NCBI GenBank assembly: GCA_029975165.1
Contig: JARKPR010000012.1
Coordinates: forward strand, 175,343-239,342
DNA: 64,000 nt
Source of the DNA: Selenomonadales bacterium
GTDB lineage: Bacteria > Bacillota > Negativicutes > Sporomusales > UBA7701
Direction: 5' to 3'
In this document: positions 24,104 through 34,902 of the stretch, one piece after another
How the letters are laid out: each line of letters begins with the position of its first letter
Numbering within the stretch: position 1 is the first letter of the stretch
Program-made: the position numbers and the translations under genes
The notes under the pieces: generated by a model
Database searches by the model: none
Told to the model about the DNA's origin: nothing
Seen by the model: only the letters and a program-made list of their open reading frames with translations

Positions 24104-25807
24104 TTATAATTTGGCCAGCAGGTCTTTGACGGCGGCAGTGGCCTCCGCCAGCGGGAAGAAATGCGTCTCGCCGCCGCGGCGGGTTTTCACCTCGACCCGC
24201 TGTTCGGCCACCGCCTTGGCGCCGACGGTGACCTTCAGCGGGTAGCCGATCAGGTCGGCATCCTTGAACTTCACCCCCGCCCGCTCGTCGCGGTCGTCGA
24301 GCACCGTCTCCAGGCCGGCGGCGGTCAGATCGGCGTACATGCGCTCGGCCAGCTCGCGCTGCCCGGGGTCGGCGTTATTGACCGGGATGACGACCGCCTG
24401 GAAAGGGGCGATGGCCGCCGGCCAGATAATGCCGTTGGCGTCGTTGTTCTGTTCGATGGCTGCGGCCATTGTGCGGCTGATGCCGATGCCGTACGTGCCC
24501 ATGACCATCACCTGCTCCTGGCCGTTTTCGTCCAGGTAAGTGGCGTTCAGCTTCCGGCTGTACTTGGTGTACAGCTTGAACACCTGCCCCACCTCGATGC
24601 CGCGGGCCGCCTTGACTGGCGTGCCGCAGCGCGGGCAAGGGTCGCCCTCCTGGATGAGGCGGATGTCGGCGACGATGTCCGGTGTGAAATCGCGGCCGGG
24701 ATTGACGTTCACGTAGTGGCGGTCGCCCTGGTTGGCGCCGACCACCGTATTGGCCATCTTCATCACCGTATTGTCGGCGACGACGATAGCGTTCTTGATG
24801 CCGATCGGCCCCATGAAGCCGGGCGACGTGCCGGCCGCGGCGATCGCCGCCTCGTCGGCCATCTCCAGGGCGATGCAGCCGACGGCGTTTTGGACCTTGA
24901 TCTCGTTGACCTCGTGGTCGCCGCGCACCAGGGCGATGACCAGCCCCTTGTCGGTGGCGTAGGCCAGCGTCTTGACCGTCCTGTCGGCCGGCAGGCCGAG
25001 GAAGTCGGCCACCGCCGCGATCGTCTTCGTGCCGGGCGTGTCCTTGAGCTCGAGGGCCAGAGGCGCCGCGGCGGGCGCCGCGATCGGGTGCAGCTCCGCC
25101 TTCTCGACATTGGCGGCGTAGTCGCAGCCGCCGTCGCAGTACACGATGCCCGCCTCGCCCGCTTCGGCGATGACCATGAACTCGTGGCTGCCCTTGCCGC
25201 CGATGGCGCCGGGGTCGGCCTCCACCGGCCGGAAGGTCAGCCCGCAGCGGGTGAAAACGTTGCTGTAGGCGTCGTACATCTTCTTATAGCTGATGTCGAG
25301 GCCGGCCTCGTCGCGGTCGAAGGAATACAAATCCTTCATGATGAACTCGCGGCCGCGCATCAGCCCGAACCGCGGCCGCCGCTCGTCGCGGAACTTGTTC
25401 TGGATCTGGTACAGCAGCAGCGGCAGCTGCCGGTAGGAGCGGACCTCGTCGCGGATGAGGGTGGTGATCATCTCCTCGTGGGTCGGCCCCAGGCAAAAGT
25501 CGCGGCCGTGGCGGTCCTTGAGGCGGAACATCTCGTCGCCGTACACATCCCAGCGGCCCGTCTCCTGCCACATCTCCGCCGGCAGGACGATCGGCAGCAG
25601 CAGCTCCTGGCCGCCGGCGGCGTCCATCTCCTCGCGGACGATCCTCTCGATCTTCTTCAGCACCCGCCAGGCCAGCGGCAGGTAGTTGTAAATGCCGCCG
25701 GCCGCCTTGCGGATGAACCCGGCCCGCAACATGAGCTGGTGGCTTATCACCTCGGCCTCGGCCGGCGTCTCCCGCAGCGTGGGGGCGTAAAGCTTGGATG
25801 TGCGCAT
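24104..25807 (-). CDS. proS: Prolyl-tRNA synthetase
   Basis: 567 residues, the bacterial (ProS type 1) length. It charges tRNA-Pro and carries an editing INS domain in the middle (about 225-385). Class II motifs are visible: motif 1 ([10 protein letters not shown]...), motif 2 ([22 protein letters not shown]) and motif 3 ([10 protein letters not shown]). The C-terminal anticodon-binding domain begins near 470 ([13 protein letters not shown]). It starts 7 bases after ispG, and is probably the last gene of the pyrH-to-proS transcript. Confidence 0.98.
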   Translation of the reverse strand: MRTSKLYAPTLRETPAEAEVISHQLMLRAGFIRKAAGGIYNYLPLAWRVLKKIERIVREEMDAAGGQELLLPIVLPAEMWQETGRWDVYGDEMFRLKDRHGRDFCLGPTHEEMITTLIRDEVRSYRQLPLLLYQIQNKFRDERRPRFGLMRGREFIMKDLYSFDRDEAGLDISYKKMYDAYSNVFTRCGLTFRPVEADPGAIGGKGSHEFMVIAEAGEAGIVYCDGGCDYAANVEKAELHPIAAPAAAPLALELKDTPGTKTIAAVADFLGLPADRTVKTLAYATDKGLVIALVRGDHEVNEIKVQNAVGCIALEMADEAAIAAAGTSPGFMGPIGIKNAIVVADNTVMKMANTVVGANQGDRHYVNVNPGRDFTPDIVADIRLIQEGDPCPRCGTPVKAARGIEVGQVFKLYTKYSRKLNATYLDENGQEQVMVMGTYGIGISRTMAAAIEQNNDANGIIWPAAIAPFQAVVIPVNNADPGQRELAERMYADLTAAGLETVLDDRDERAGVKFKDADLIGYPLKVTVGAKAVAEQRVEVKTRRGGETHFFPLAEATAAVKDLLAKL

Positions 25808-25814
25808 AATAGTA

Positions 25815-26882
25815 TTACTCCTCCTCGACGAGTTTATCGATTTCGGCGAACAAGGCCGTTATCAGCTGGTCCTCGGGCACCTTGCGCAGAATCTCGCCCT
25901 TGCGGAAGATCAGTCCCTGCCCCTTGCCGCCGGCGATGCCGATGTCGGCTTCCCGGGCCTCGCCGGGGCCGTTGACCACGCAACCCATCACCGCCACCTT
26001 CAGCGGCTTCTTCACCGTCCTCAGCTTGTCCTCCACCGCCCTGGCGACGGCCTCAAGGTTTATCTCCGTGCGGCCGCACGTCGGGCAGGAAACCAGCGTC
26101 GGGCCGTACTCGCGCAGGCCGAGGGCCTTGAGAATCTCGTTCGCCACCCTCACCTCCTCGGCCGGGTCGCCGGTCAGCGACACGCGAACCGTGTCGCCGA
26201 TGCCTTCGGCCAGCAGGGCGCCGATGCCGACCGCCGACTTGATGATGCCGCTGTTGACCGTGCCGGCCTCGGTGATCCCCAGGTGGAGCGGATAATCGGC
26301 CGCCGCCGCCATCAGCCGGTAGGCGGCCAGCGTCAGCGGCACGTCGTGGGCCTTGAGCGATACCTTTATCAAATGGAAGTCCATATTTTCCAGGATGCGG
26401 ATGTGGCCGAGGGCGCTCTCCGCCATCGCCTCGGCGGTGGCGTGGCCGCCATATTTGGCGAGCAGCGCCTTGTCCAGCGACCCGGCGTTTACGCCGATGC
26501 GGATGGGGACGCCGCGCTTCCCGGCCGCCCGGACGACGGCGGCGACATGCCCGGGGTCGCCGATGTTGCCGGGGTTGAGGCGCAGGCCGTCCACCCCCCG
26601 CTCCAAAGCCGCCAAGGCCAGCCGGTGGTCGAAATGGATATCGGCGACGAGCGGCACGTCGCCCACCGCCTCCTTGATGGCGGCCAGCGCTTCGGCCGCC
26701 GCCATATCGGGCACCGCCAGGCGGACGATATCGCAGCCGGCGGCCGTGAGGCGGCCGATCTGGGCCACGGTCGCGGCCACGTCGCTCGTTTTGGTATTGG
26801 TCATCGATTGGACGGACACGGGCGCGTCGCCGCCGACGGTTATTCGGCCGATATTGACCGGCCTCGTGCGTTTGCGTTCCAT
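25815..26882 (-). CDS. ispG: 4-hydroxy-3-methylbut-2-en-1-yl diphosphate synthase (flavodoxin)
   Basis: 355 residues from the ATG with GGTGA five bases ahead; an upstream in-frame ATG at 26894 overlaps the rseP stop and lacks a site. IspG reduces MEcPP to HMBPP in the MEP isoprenoid pathway. The N-terminal TIM barrel has [11 protein letters not shown]; the 4Fe-4S ligands are Cys-x2-Cys (SCPTCGRTE) and Cys in [11 protein letters not shown]. With dxr three genes upstream, two MEP-pathway steps are in this operon and feed the UppS undecaprenyl step encoded in the same transcript. Confidence 0.97.
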   Translation of the reverse strand: MERKRTRPVNIGRITVGGDAPVSVQSMTNTKTSDVAATVAQIGRLTAAGCDIVRLAVPDMAAAEALAAIKEAVGDVPLVADIHFDHRLALAALERGVDGLRLNPGNIGDPGHVAAVVRAAGKRGVPIRIGVNAGSLDKALLAKYGGHATAEAMAESALGHIRILENMDFHLIKVSLKAHDVPLTLAAYRLMAAAADYPLHLGITEAGTVNSGIIKSAVGIGALLAEGIGDTVRVSLTGDPAEEVRVANEILKALGLREYGPTLVSCPTCGRTEINLEAVARAVEDKLRTVKKPLKVAVMGCVVNGPGEAREADIGIAGGKGQGLIFRKGEILRKVPEDQLITALFAEIDKLVEEE

Positions 26883-26887
26883 GCCTG

Positions 26888-27919
26888 TCACCATATATTG
26901 CGCGTGATGTCTTTGAAAGTCGCCAGCAGCAGCAGCGTCAACAGCAACGCTAAGCCGATCGTCTGGATGATCTGCAGGCTGTTGCGGCTTAAAGGCTTGC
27001 CGCGCACGGCCTCGACCGCCAGCGTCATCAGGTGGCCGCCGTCCAGCACCGGCACCGGCAGCAGGTTGATGATGCCGAGATTGATGCTCAGGAAAGCGGC
27101 GAACTGCAGTAGCGGCAAGAAGCCCAGCTGGGCGACCTGGCCGGTCATCTGGGCCACGCCGATCGGGCCGGCGATATCGGCCGGCGCCTGGCCGATGATC
27201 ATCTGCACCAAGCCGCTGAAAATGGTGGCCGTGACCGTCGCCGTCTGTTTGACGGCCATCACGAGCGCCTCGCCGGGCCCGGGGCGGTAATTCGTGATCT
27301 GCGGCGTGATGCCGATGACGCCGCGGTTGGTCTTCGCGTCGTATTCGGGCACGATGGTCGCCGTCCGCGGCGTGCCGTTGCGCTCGTAGGCGATGGTAAG
27401 CTGCTTGTCGGCGTTAACCCTGATGACCTGGACGAAATCCATCCAGGTGCCGATTTGCGCGCCGTCGACGGACAGGATGCGGTCGCCGGCGGCGAAGCCG
27501 GCCCTGGCCGCCGGCCGGTCGGCCATGATGCCGCCGATTACCGGCTGGTCGGACGCCGTGTCGATGCCGGCGCCGAGCAGGACGATGAAAAACAGCAATA
27601 CCGGCAGGACGAAGTTCATCAGCGAGCCGGCGGCGATGACCAGCATCCGCGCCCATATGGGTTTTGCGCCGTATGACTGGGAGGTCTGTTCCTCATCGGG
27701 GTCCATGCCGGCGATCTTCACGAACCCGCCCAACGGCACGATGTTGAGGGAATACACCGTCTTGCCGAATTTTTTCTTGATCAGCGACGGCCCGAAGCCG
27801 ATGCCGAATTCGTGCACCCCCATGCCGGTCAGGCGGGCGGTGACGAAGTGGCCGACCTCATGGACGAGGACGAGCAGGCCGAGGACAAAAACGAAGGCGA
27901 TAATCGTGGTCGTTAACAA
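26888..27919 (-). CDS. rseP: RseP-type site-2 protease (M50)
   Basis: 343 residues, an intramembrane zinc protease that cleaves anti-sigma factors and signal-peptide remnants. The first membrane segment carries [11 protein letters not shown] (HExxH). One PDZ domain lies at about 115-190 ([21 protein letters not shown]). The third zinc ligand region is [13 protein letters not shown], in the penultimate segment. Length and single PDZ match Bacillus RasP and Clostridium RseP. It is 19 bases after dxr and 5 bases before ispG. Confidence 0.96.
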   Translation of the reverse strand: MLTTTIIAFVFVLGLLVLVHEVGHFVTARLTGMGVHEFGIGFGPSLIKKKFGKTVYSLNIVPLGGFVKIAGMDPDEEQTSQSYGAKPIWARMLVIAAGSLMNFVLPVLLFFIVLLGAGIDTASDQPVIGGIMADRPAARAGFAAGDRILSVDGAQIGTWMDFVQVIRVNADKQLTIAYERNGTPRTATIVPEYDAKTNRGVIGITPQITNYRPGPGEALVMAVKQTATVTATIFSGLVQMIIGQAPADIAGPIGVAQMTGQVAQLGFLPLLQFAAFLSINLGIINLLPVPVLDGGHLMTLAVEAVRGKPLSRNSLQIIQTIGLALLLTLLLLATFKDITRNIW

Positions 27920-27938
27920 ACTTACACCTCTTCCGGGG

Positions 27939-29096
27939 TTATTTCCGCGCGGGGATCAAGCGGTCGACGAACGACCGCGCCCAGGCGTCGGCGGCGCAAA
28001 GGTCGCCCAAAGTCGGCGCGGCGACGTCGGTATGGGCGGCTAGCGCCCGGCCGATGAGCGCCGCGATGTCCGGAAAACCTATCTCTCCCGCCAGGAAAGC
28101 GTTCACGGCCGCCTCGTTGGCGGCGTTGAACACGCACGGCGCGGTGCCGCCGCGGCGGCCGGCCTCGTAACCAAGCGCCAGGGCCGGGAAACGGCCGGTG
28201 TCGGGTTGTTCGAACGTCAGTCCCGCCAAAGCGGCGAAGTCCAGGCGGGGAAAATCGGCCGGCCAGCGGCCGGGGACGCTCAGCGCGTACTGGATGGGCA
28301 GGCGCATGTCGGGACGGCCGAGCTGGGCCTTCACCGAGCCGTCGACGAACTCCACCATGGAGTGGATGATGCTCTGCGGGTGAACGACGACGGCAATGCG
28401 GTCATAGTCCACGCCGAACAGCCAGCGGGCCTCGATGACCTCCAGCCCCTTGTTGGCCAGTGTCGCCGAGTCGACGGTTATCTTGCGGCCCATCGCCCAG
28501 TTGGGATGGCGCAGGCATTCCGCCACCGTCACCGTCGCCAGCTCTTCGCGCGCGCGGGTGCGGAACGGGCCGCCGGACGCGGTGAGGATGAGGCGGTGGA
28601 CGGTATCGGGCCGCTCCCCCTGCAGGCACTGGAGGATGGCGCTGTGTTCGCTGTCCACCGGCAGGATGGCGGCCCCCTTCTCCTTGGCCAGCGCGGTGAC
28701 GAGCTCGCCGGCGGCGACCAGCGTCTCCTTATTGGCCAGGGCGATCGTCTTGCCGGCTTCGATGGCCGCCAGCGTAGGCCGGAGGCCGGCGAAGCCGACC
28801 AGCGACGTGAGGACGGTGTCCGCCTCGGCCAGCGTGGCGGCGGCGGTCAGCCCCTCCTCCCCGGTCATAATCCGGGCGGGGCCGTGGTAACGGGCGCGCA
28901 GGCGGTCGGCCGCCGCGCCGTCGGCCAGCACGGCCAGCGAAGGCTTGAAACGGTCGAGCTGCTCGGCTAGCAATTTATCGTTGCTGTTGGCCGCCAGGGC
29001 CACGACCTTGATACGGTCGGGATGGACGGCCGCCACCTCCAGGGCTTGGGTGCCGATCGAGCCGGTCGAGCCGAGGATGGCGAGACGCGTTGTCAT
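27939..29096 (-). CDS. dxr: 1-deoxy-D-xylulose-5-phosphate reductoisomerase
   Basis: 385 residues. Dxr turns DXP into MEP, the committed step of the isoprenoid pathway. The NADPH loop LGSTGSIGTQALEV is at the N-terminus; metal/substrate motifs LANKETLVAAG, PVDSEHSAILQCL and ASGGPF follow; the C-terminal helical domain contains FNAANEAAVNAFL. The start follows AAGGAGTACACT. It is 19 bases after cdsA. Order cdsA-dxr-rseP is universal in Bacillota. Confidence 0.98.
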   Translation of the reverse strand: MTTRLAILGSTGSIGTQALEVAAVHPDRIKVVALAANSNDKLLAEQLDRFKPSLAVLADGAAADRLRARYHGPARIMTGEEGLTAAATLAEADTVLTSLVGFAGLRPTLAAIEAGKTIALANKETLVAAGELVTALAKEKGAAILPVDSEHSAILQCLQGERPDTVHRLILTASGGPFRTRAREELATVTVAECLRHPNWAMGRKITVDSATLANKGLEVIEARWLFGVDYDRIAVVVHPQSIIHSMVEFVDGSVKAQLGRPDMRLPIQYALSVPGRWPADFPRLDFAALAGLTFEQPDTGRFPALALGYEAGRRGGTAPCVFNAANEAAVNAFLAGEIGFPDIAALIGRALAAHTDVAAPTLGDLCAADAWARSFVDRLIPARK

Positions 29097-29115
29097 AGTG
29101 TACTCCTTGCGGCGG

Positions 29116-29943
29116 TCAGCGGAGGCTGAATACCTGCAGATAATAGTATACGGCCGGGGCCGCGAACATGATGCTGTCGAAGCGGTCGAGGACGCCGCCG
29201 TGCCCCGGCAGCAGGCGGCCGGAATCCTTCACGCCGCAGCAGCGCTTCAGCGACGACTCCACCAGGTCGCCGAGCGGGGCGACCACGCCGACAAGCAGGC
29301 CGATGGCGGCGCTGTGGCCTAAAGGGAAATGGCACAGGTAGCCCAGGGCGGTCACGGCGAGAATGCTGCCCGCCAGGCCGCCGGCCGCGCCCTCGGTCGT
29401 CTTGCCGGGGCTGACCGCCGGCGCCAGCTTGTGCCGGCCGAACTGCGACCCGACGAAGAAAGCGAACGTATCGGAAGCCCAGGTGCCGACGAACGCCAGC
29501 CACAAGTAGGCCGCCCCGGCCGGCATCGTCCCCAGCCAGGCGGCCGTCACCACCGACTGGTCGGCGAACCGCAGCAGGACGAGGTGGGCGAACGCCAGCC
29601 CGACATACAGCGTGCCGGCGACGGTGCAGGCCGCGTCCGTCAGCGTGAAGGTGCCGTGCTTGAGCACCATCTTAACGAGGGCGAGAAAGGTGACGAGCAA
29701 CACGACGGCCACCGTCTCGCGGGGGTTGCCCAACCAGGCCGTGCCCCACAACAGGGCTATGCCGGCTAGCCCCGGCCAATACGCGAGCTTGATCCCGCGG
29801 CAGGACATCATGGCCGTCAACTCCTGCCAGGCCAGCAGCCCCAAAGCAAGGGCGGCGGCGGCGAACACCCACTGCCCGTAGTTTACGATGAAAATGGCGG
29901 CGATTATGCCGATAACCGCCGTGATTATCCTTTTTGCCAGCAT
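29116..29943 (-). CDS. cdsA: Phosphatidate cytidylyltransferase
   Basis: 275 residues with about eight membrane segments. CdsA makes CDP-diacylglycerol from phosphatidate and CTP, the precursor of the membrane phospholipids. The family signature near the C-terminus is present (ESSLKRCCGVKDSGRLLPGHGG, then DRFDS). It starts 7 bases after uppS, so it is co-transcribed. Confidence 0.96.
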   Translation of the reverse strand: MLAKRIITAVIGIIAAIFIVNYGQWVFAAAALALGLLAWQELTAMMSCRGIKLAYWPGLAGIALLWGTAWLGNPRETVAVVLLVTFLALVKMVLKHGTFTLTDAACTVAGTLYVGLAFAHLVLLRFADQSVVTAAWLGTMPAGAAYLWLAFVGTWASDTFAFFVGSQFGRHKLAPAVSPGKTTEGAAGGLAGSILAVTALGYLCHFPLGHSAAIGLLVGVVAPLGDLVESSLKRCCGVKDSGRLLPGHGGVLDRFDSIMFAAPAVYYYLQVFSLR

Positions 29944-29950
29944 GCTACAC

Positions 29951-30739
29951 CTACCTGGTCAGCCCGCCGAACCGCCGGTCGCGCCGCTGGAAATCGGCCA
30001 CCGCGGCGATGAGGTGTTCGGGTCGGAAATCGGGCCAGTTGATGTCGGTAAACCAAAACTCGGCGTAGGCCGCCTGCCAGAGGAGAAAATTACTCAACCG
30101 CTGGTCGCCGGCCGGCCGGATCAGAAGGTCGGGGTCGGGCAGGCCGGCGGTATACATATGTCGGCTGATCGTCGCCTCGTCGATGTCGCCGGGGGCCAGC
30201 GCCCCGCTGGCGACATCGGCGGCGATCAGCCGCACCGCGCGGGTTATCTCCGCCCGCCCGCCGTAGTTGACGGCGATGTTGAGGACCAGGCCGCCGTTGG
30301 CGGCCGTCGTCGCCTCCGCCTGGGCGATCTTCGCCCGCAGCCCCGGCGACAGCGCGTCGGTCTGGCCGCTGAAGCGCAGCCTGATACCGTTCGCGCCCAG
30401 CTCGTCGATCTCGTTGTCGAGGTAATCGGAAAACAGCTTCATCAGCAGATCGACCTCCTCCGCCGGCCGTTTCCAGTTCTCGGTGGAGAAGGCGTATGTC
30501 GTCAGTACGCCGACGCCCAGCTCGGCCGCCGTCCGCACGATGGCCCGCAGGGCCTCGGCGCCGGCCCGGTGGCCGAACGGCCGCGGCAGCCCGCGCTTCT
30601 GCGCCCAGCGGCCGTTGCCGTCCATGATGATCGCCACATGCCGCGGTACGCGCACCGGGTCGAGGCCTGCGTACAGCTTGCTCCCATTGTCGGTTTTGCC
30701 GAACCATTTTTTCCACACGGTAGTGAGGCACCTCGACAT
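29951..30739 (-). CDS. uppS: Isoprenyl transferase (undecaprenyl diphosphate synthase)
   Basis: 262 residues. UppS condenses isopentenyl diphosphate units to undecaprenyl diphosphate, the carrier for peptidoglycan. The motif HVAIIMDGNGRWAQKRG (about residues 34-50) holds the catalytic Asp. AFSTENWKRP and DLLIRPAGDQRLSNFLLWQ follow. The last motif is usually R-x-S-G-E-x-R; here the middle reads PAGDQ, a conservative change. The start is 12 bases after a G-run that lies in a hairpin (30745-30771), so its translation may depend on upstream translation of the small gene. Confidence 0.95.
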   Translation of the reverse strand: MSRCLTTVWKKWFGKTDNGSKLYAGLDPVRVPRHVAIIMDGNGRWAQKRGLPRPFGHRAGAEALRAIVRTAAELGVGVLTTYAFSTENWKRPAEEVDLLMKLFSDYLDNEIDELGANGIRLRFSGQTDALSPGLRAKIAQAEATTAANGGLVLNIAVNYGGRAEITRAVRLIAADVASGALAPGDIDEATISRHMYTAGLPDPDLLIRPAGDQRLSNFLLWQAAYAEFWFTDINWPDFRPEHLIAAVADFQRRDRRFGGLTR

Positions 30740-30744
30740 CGTAA

Positions 30745-30771
30745 TGATAAACCCCCTCTGTTACGAGGGGG
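30745..30771 (-). terminator. CCCCCTC/GAGGGGG hairpin between the small gene and uppS
   Basis: Perfect 7-bp stem with a 6-base loop, followed by TTTATC on the minus strand. The stop codon of the small gene lies in the loop and the G-run is the only ribosome binding site candidate for uppS. It may be a weak terminator, a translational coupler, or both. Confidence 0.5.
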
Positions 30772-30964
30772 CCTTCCCCATCTTGGCCGCCGCAGCCAGG
30801 TGGCGTTCGCCGTTCGCGCCGCAAAGCTCCCTGACAACGTACAATTCGTCCGTCAGCGGGAAATTGGCCCGCGGCGGCCGGGTGACGGTCACGGTGTAAG
30901 CGATATTCGCCGCCGTCAGCGCGGCCGTGGCGGCCGCCAGCGGCAGCCCGACTGTATCAGTCAT
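30761..30964 (-). CDS. Small protein between frr and uppS (67 aa)
   Basis: 67 residues starting one base after the frr stop, with a weak GGAAG site. The N-terminus is Ala/Thr-rich and could form a short helix; the middle reads YTVTVTRPPRANF, and LYVVRELCG follows. It is predicted alpha/beta, with no family I recognise. Tight packing with frr and uppS, coding-like composition and lack of an alternative explain the call. It may be a lineage-specific gene. Conservation was not tested. Confidence 0.6.
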   Translation of the reverse strand: MTDTVGLPLAAATAALTAANIAYTVTVTRPPRANFPLTDELYVVRELCGANGERHLAAAAKMGKAPS

Positions 30965-30965
30965 A

Positions 30966-32268
<1,303 letters not shown>

Positions 32269-32280
32269 TTACTTGTCTTT

Positions 32281-32307
32281 TCTACGGCTTACAGGCCAAA
32301 TCCTTTA
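32281..32307 (-). promoter_or_regulatory. SigD/FliA-like promoter candidate before pyrH
   Basis: On the minus strand TAAA (32304-32307), exactly 15 bases, then GCCGTAGA (32281-32288). The flagellar consensus is TAAA-N15-GCCGATAA; the -10 matches at 5 of 8 positions. It lies between the tsf terminator and the pyrH start, and the predicted leader of about 20 bases would keep the ribosome binding site. Confidence 0.3.
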
Positions 32308-32326
32308 TTTACCTAGGCGGCCGCTT

Positions 32327-32353
32327 AGAAAAAAGAGAACACCGCGTGTTCTC
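32327..32353 (-). terminator. Intrinsic terminator after tsf
   Basis: GAGAACAC paired with GTGTTCTC around a 3-base loop, followed on the minus strand by TTTTTT. It ends the rpsB-tsf unit. Confidence 0.93.
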
Positions 32354-32373
32354 CTTCTCCCGCCAGCGGGCTG

Positions 32374-33024
32374 CTAGCACTTCTGAACCGTCGCCATAAC
32401 CTCGGCGGCGAAATCGGCGCTCTTCTTCTCGATACCTTCGCCCAACTGGTAACGGACGAACCGCCGCACGGAAATATTCTCGCCGATCTTGGCGATCTTC
32501 GCCGTGATGAGCTGAGTCACGGTCGTATCCGGATCCTTGATGAACGGCTGCTCCAGCAGGCAATTCTCCTTATAAAACTTCTCCAGCCGGCCCTCCACCA
32601 TCTTCTCGGCGATATTGGCCGGTTTGCCCTCGTTCATCGCCTGGGCCCGCAGCACCTCGCGCTCGTGGGCGACAACATCGGCCGGCACCTCTTCGCGGCG
32701 CACATAGCCCGGGTTGGACGCCGCCACCTGCATCGCCAGGTCCCTGGCCAGCGCCCGGAAATCGTCCGTCTTGGCGACGAAATCCGTCTCGCAGTTCAGC
32801 TCCATCAGCACGCCGATGCGGCCCCCGCCATGTATGTATGCCTCGACGACGCCTTCGGCCGCCACCCGGCCGGCCCGTTTAGCCGCAGCCGCCAAACCCT
32901 TCTCGCGCAGAAAATCGACAGCCTTCTCCATATCGCCGCCGGTCTCGGTCAGCGCCTTCTTGCAGTCCATCATGCCGGCGCCCGTGCGCTCGCGCAGATT
33001 TTTAACCATTTCCGCACTAATCAT
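32374..33024 (-). CDS. tsf: Translation elongation factor Ts, short form
   Basis: 216 residues from [20 protein letters not shown], with AGGAGGATTGGGC ahead. EF-Ts recycles EF-Tu. The N-terminal UBA-like domain and [10 protein letters not shown] core motif are complete. At 216 it is the short form without the second dimerisation subdomain found in the ~295-residue Bacillus protein; short forms occur in several Clostridia and thermophiles. An open frame upstream of the chosen start has no ribosome binding site. It follows rpsB by 101 bases with stem-loops between. Confidence 0.97.
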   Translation of the reverse strand: MISAEMVKNLRERTGAGMMDCKKALTETGGDMEKAVDFLREKGLAAAAKRAGRVAAEGVVEAYIHGGGRIGVLMELNCETDFVAKTDDFRALARDLAMQVAASNPGYVRREEVPADVVAHEREVLRAQAMNEGKPANIAEKMVEGRLEKFYKENCLLEQPFIKDPDTTVTQLITAKIAKIGENISVRRFVRYQLGEGIEKKSADFAAEVMATVQKC

Positions 33025-33087
33025 GCCCAATCCTCCTGTCGATATTGAACTTGGCCTCTGCCAAGAAAAACTTCCCAAGGGAAAACA

Positions 33088-33118
33088 AAGGTAAGGGGCG
33101 GTTGCCATCCCTTACCTT
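33088..33118 (-). promoter_or_regulatory. Stem-loop between rpsB and tsf
   Basis: AAGGTAAGGG pairs with CCCTTACCTT (with a G bulge), followed by TTTGTTTT, 8 bases after the rpsB stop. Further small hairpins with T runs follow before tsf. It is probably a partial terminator that sets the S2 to EF-Ts ratio. Confidence 0.6.
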
Positions 33119-33125
33119 CGAACAA

Positions 33126-33839
33126 TTACTCGCTTTCGGCGGCAGCTTCCAGCTGCTCGCCCTGCTTGCCTTCGAGGATCGCGTCGGCGACCTTGCCGGT
33201 CAGCAGCTTCACGGCGCGGATGGCGTCATCGTTACCGGGGATGATATAATCGATCTCGTCCGGGTCGCAGTTCGTATCCACGATCGCCACGATCGGGATA
33301 CCGAGCTTGCGGGCTTCGGCCACGGCGATCCTTTCCTTGCGCGGATCGATGATGAACAGCGCTCCCGGCAGCTTATGCATATTCTTGATCCCGCCGAGGA
33401 ATTTATGCAGCCGCTCCTGCTCATGGCGCAGGGCGATGACCTCCTTCTTCGGCAGCACCTCGAACATACCCTTCGCTTCCATCGACTCCAGCTCGCGCAG
33501 ACGGTTGATACGCCGCTGAATGGTCTGGAAATTCGTCAGCATGCCGCCCAGCCAGCGCTCGTTCACGAAAAACATCTCGCAGCGCTGCGCCTCTTCGCGC
33601 ACCGCCTCCTGGGCCTGCTTCTTCGTCCCCACGAACAACAGCGTCCTATTGTCGGCGGCCAGATCGCGCACGAAATTGTACGCCTCCTCCACCTTCTTGA
33701 CCGTCTTCTGCAGGTCGATGATATAAATACCGTTGCGCTCCGTGAAAATGTACGGAGCCATCTTGGGGTTCCACCTTCTGGTCTGGTGGCCGAAATGGAC
33801 GCCAGCCTCCAGAAGCTGCTTCATGGAAATAACCGACAT
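33126..33839 (-). CDS. rpsB: 30S ribosomal protein S2
   Basis: 237 residues from [19 protein letters not shown], preceded by AGGAGGTGTCAAAGA. S2 joins the 30S late and is needed for S1 binding. Motifs [27 protein letters not shown] and [13 protein letters not shown] are intact. It is the first gene of the rpsB-tsf unit with a promoter about 110 bases upstream. The C-terminus has a short acidic tail. Confidence 0.98.
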   Translation of the reverse strand: MSVISMKQLLEAGVHFGHQTRRWNPKMAPYIFTERNGIYIIDLQKTVKKVEEAYNFVRDLAADNRTLLFVGTKKQAQEAVREEAQRCEMFFVNERWLGGMLTNFQTIQRRINRLRELESMEAKGMFEVLPKKEVIALRHEQERLHKFLGGIKNMHKLPGALFIIDPRKERIAVAEARKLGIPIVAIVDTNCDPDEIDYIIPGNDDAIRAVKLLTGKVADAILEGKQGEQLEAAAESE

Positions 33840-33951
33840 TCTTTGACACCTCCTGTTTTTTTCCGCCGCCGCCGCATCTTCCGCCGCCACCGGACTTTGC
33901 CGGCACAGGGCGCGGAATTGGCAAGCGTGTGTGATTATTACACCAAAAGGT

Positions 33952-33980
33952 AGTATAGCATAATTACCGCGCCATCACAA
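33952..33980 (-). promoter_or_regulatory. Sigma-A promoter for rpsB-tsf
   Basis: TTGTGA (33975-33980), 17 bases, TATACT (33952-33957) on the minus strand. The leader of about 105 bases is GC-rich and may carry an S2 regulatory structure; none was proven here. Confidence 0.82.
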
Positions 33981-34019
33981 GCGTAAACTGGCAATTCGCT
34001 AAATAGTATCCAAAACTTT

Positions 34020-34553
34020 TCACTTTTTATTCAACTGCAGCAGCAACATTATTTCCCCTTTGCCGCTCCCGGTAGCCTTGGCGATCTCCGTCACACTGTA
34101 CCCCTGCTCCGCCATCGCCAAAACCTGCTTGCGCCGTTCGGCGCCGGCCGCATCCCGTGCCGGGGCCTCCTCAGGCGGCACAGCCGAAGCCTTCGGCGCC
34201 GGCGGCGGCACCTCGGGAGCCAGCCGCACATCCACCGCCGCTGCCGGCGGCGGTGCGGGCGGCGCGGCCGCCGCGACGGTCGGCAGCTCCGGCAGACGGC
34301 CTGCGGCCTGCAGCCTGCTGTCCAGCTCGGCAATCTTCGCGTCCGCCTCATCCAGCAAATACTCCAGATGGGCGATCTGCGTCTCCAGCCGCCGGATAGC
34401 CTCGTCGGCCGTCTTCTCCAGCTCCTGCTGGAACTCCCCGGCCGGCGTCGCCGCATTCAGCGTGAACATTCGCACCAGCATATCGCGCTTATAAACGGCA
34501 AAAAAAACAAAAAAAAGGACGATAACGACAAAAACAATCATCCCTGTGAGCAT
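34020..34553 (-). CDS. SwrB-like membrane-anchored coiled-coil protein
   Basis: 177 residues from an ATG behind GAGGTGG. One membrane helix (about residues 2-22, very Val/Phe-rich), a coiled coil at about 45-85 (EFQQELEKTADEAIRRLETQI...), a Pro/Ala-rich linker and a C-terminal helix-turn-helix-like segment (MAEQGYSVTEIAKATG). This is the architecture and gene position (between sigD/fapA and rpsB) of Bacillus SwrB/YlxL, which activates FliG-FliF assembly of the basal body. Sequence identity is not established, so the function is inferred from place and shape. Confidence 0.7.
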   Translation of the reverse strand: MLTGMIVFVVIVLFFVFFAVYKRDMLVRMFTLNAATPAGEFQQELEKTADEAIRRLETQIAHLEYLLDEADAKIAELDSRLQAAGRLPELPTVAAAAPPAPPPAAAVDVRLAPEVPPPAPKASAVPPEEAPARDAAGAERRKQVLAMAEQGYSVTEIAKATGSGKGEIMLLLQLNKK

Positions 34554-34561
34554 AACCCACC

Positions 34562-34888
34562 TCAAGTCTTAATATCGATCATATGCCCGCGGACCGGATC
34601 GGCGCCCTCGATGGCCTCGGCCTCCGCCTGCTCCCGGCGCCGGTCCCTCTTGCCGCCTTCCCGGCGGCCCTGCCCTTCCTTGGCGTCAGGCTCCACCTTC
34701 CCTCCGGCGCTCTGCGGCGCATGCTGCACCTGCTGCTGGCGGGCGGCGGCGAGCTGCTGCCACTGGGCGGCGCTCTGCTGCTGCGCCAGCTCGGCCTGAT
34801 GATTCGAAGCCTGTTGGACCCTGCTCACCTCGGTTGCCCGCGGGATGAGCACCTGGAGGTCGATGGAACGGACACTCACGTCCTCCAC
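34562..34888 (-). CDS. Small Gln-rich protein of the flagellar operon, unknown function
   Basis: About 108 residues. The start is uncertain: GTG at 34888 or GTG at 34879, with GGAGG between them. The N-terminus (SIDLQVLIPRATEVSRVQQ) looks conserved and precedes a Gln/Ala coiled-coil stretch and a Lys/Arg-rich tail (GRREGGKRDRRREQ). No membrane segment. It lies between fapA and the SwrB-like gene, in a dense operon. I do not recognise a family; the position suggests a cell-surface or flagellar assembly link. Confidence 0.65.
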   Translation of the reverse strand: MEDVSVRSIDLQVLIPRATEVSRVQQASNHQAELAQQQSAAQWQQLAAARQQQVQHAPQSAGGKVEPDAKEGQGRREGGKRDRRREQAEAEAIEGADPVRGHMIDIKT

Positions 34889-34902
34889 CCCCTGCTCTCT
34901 GA

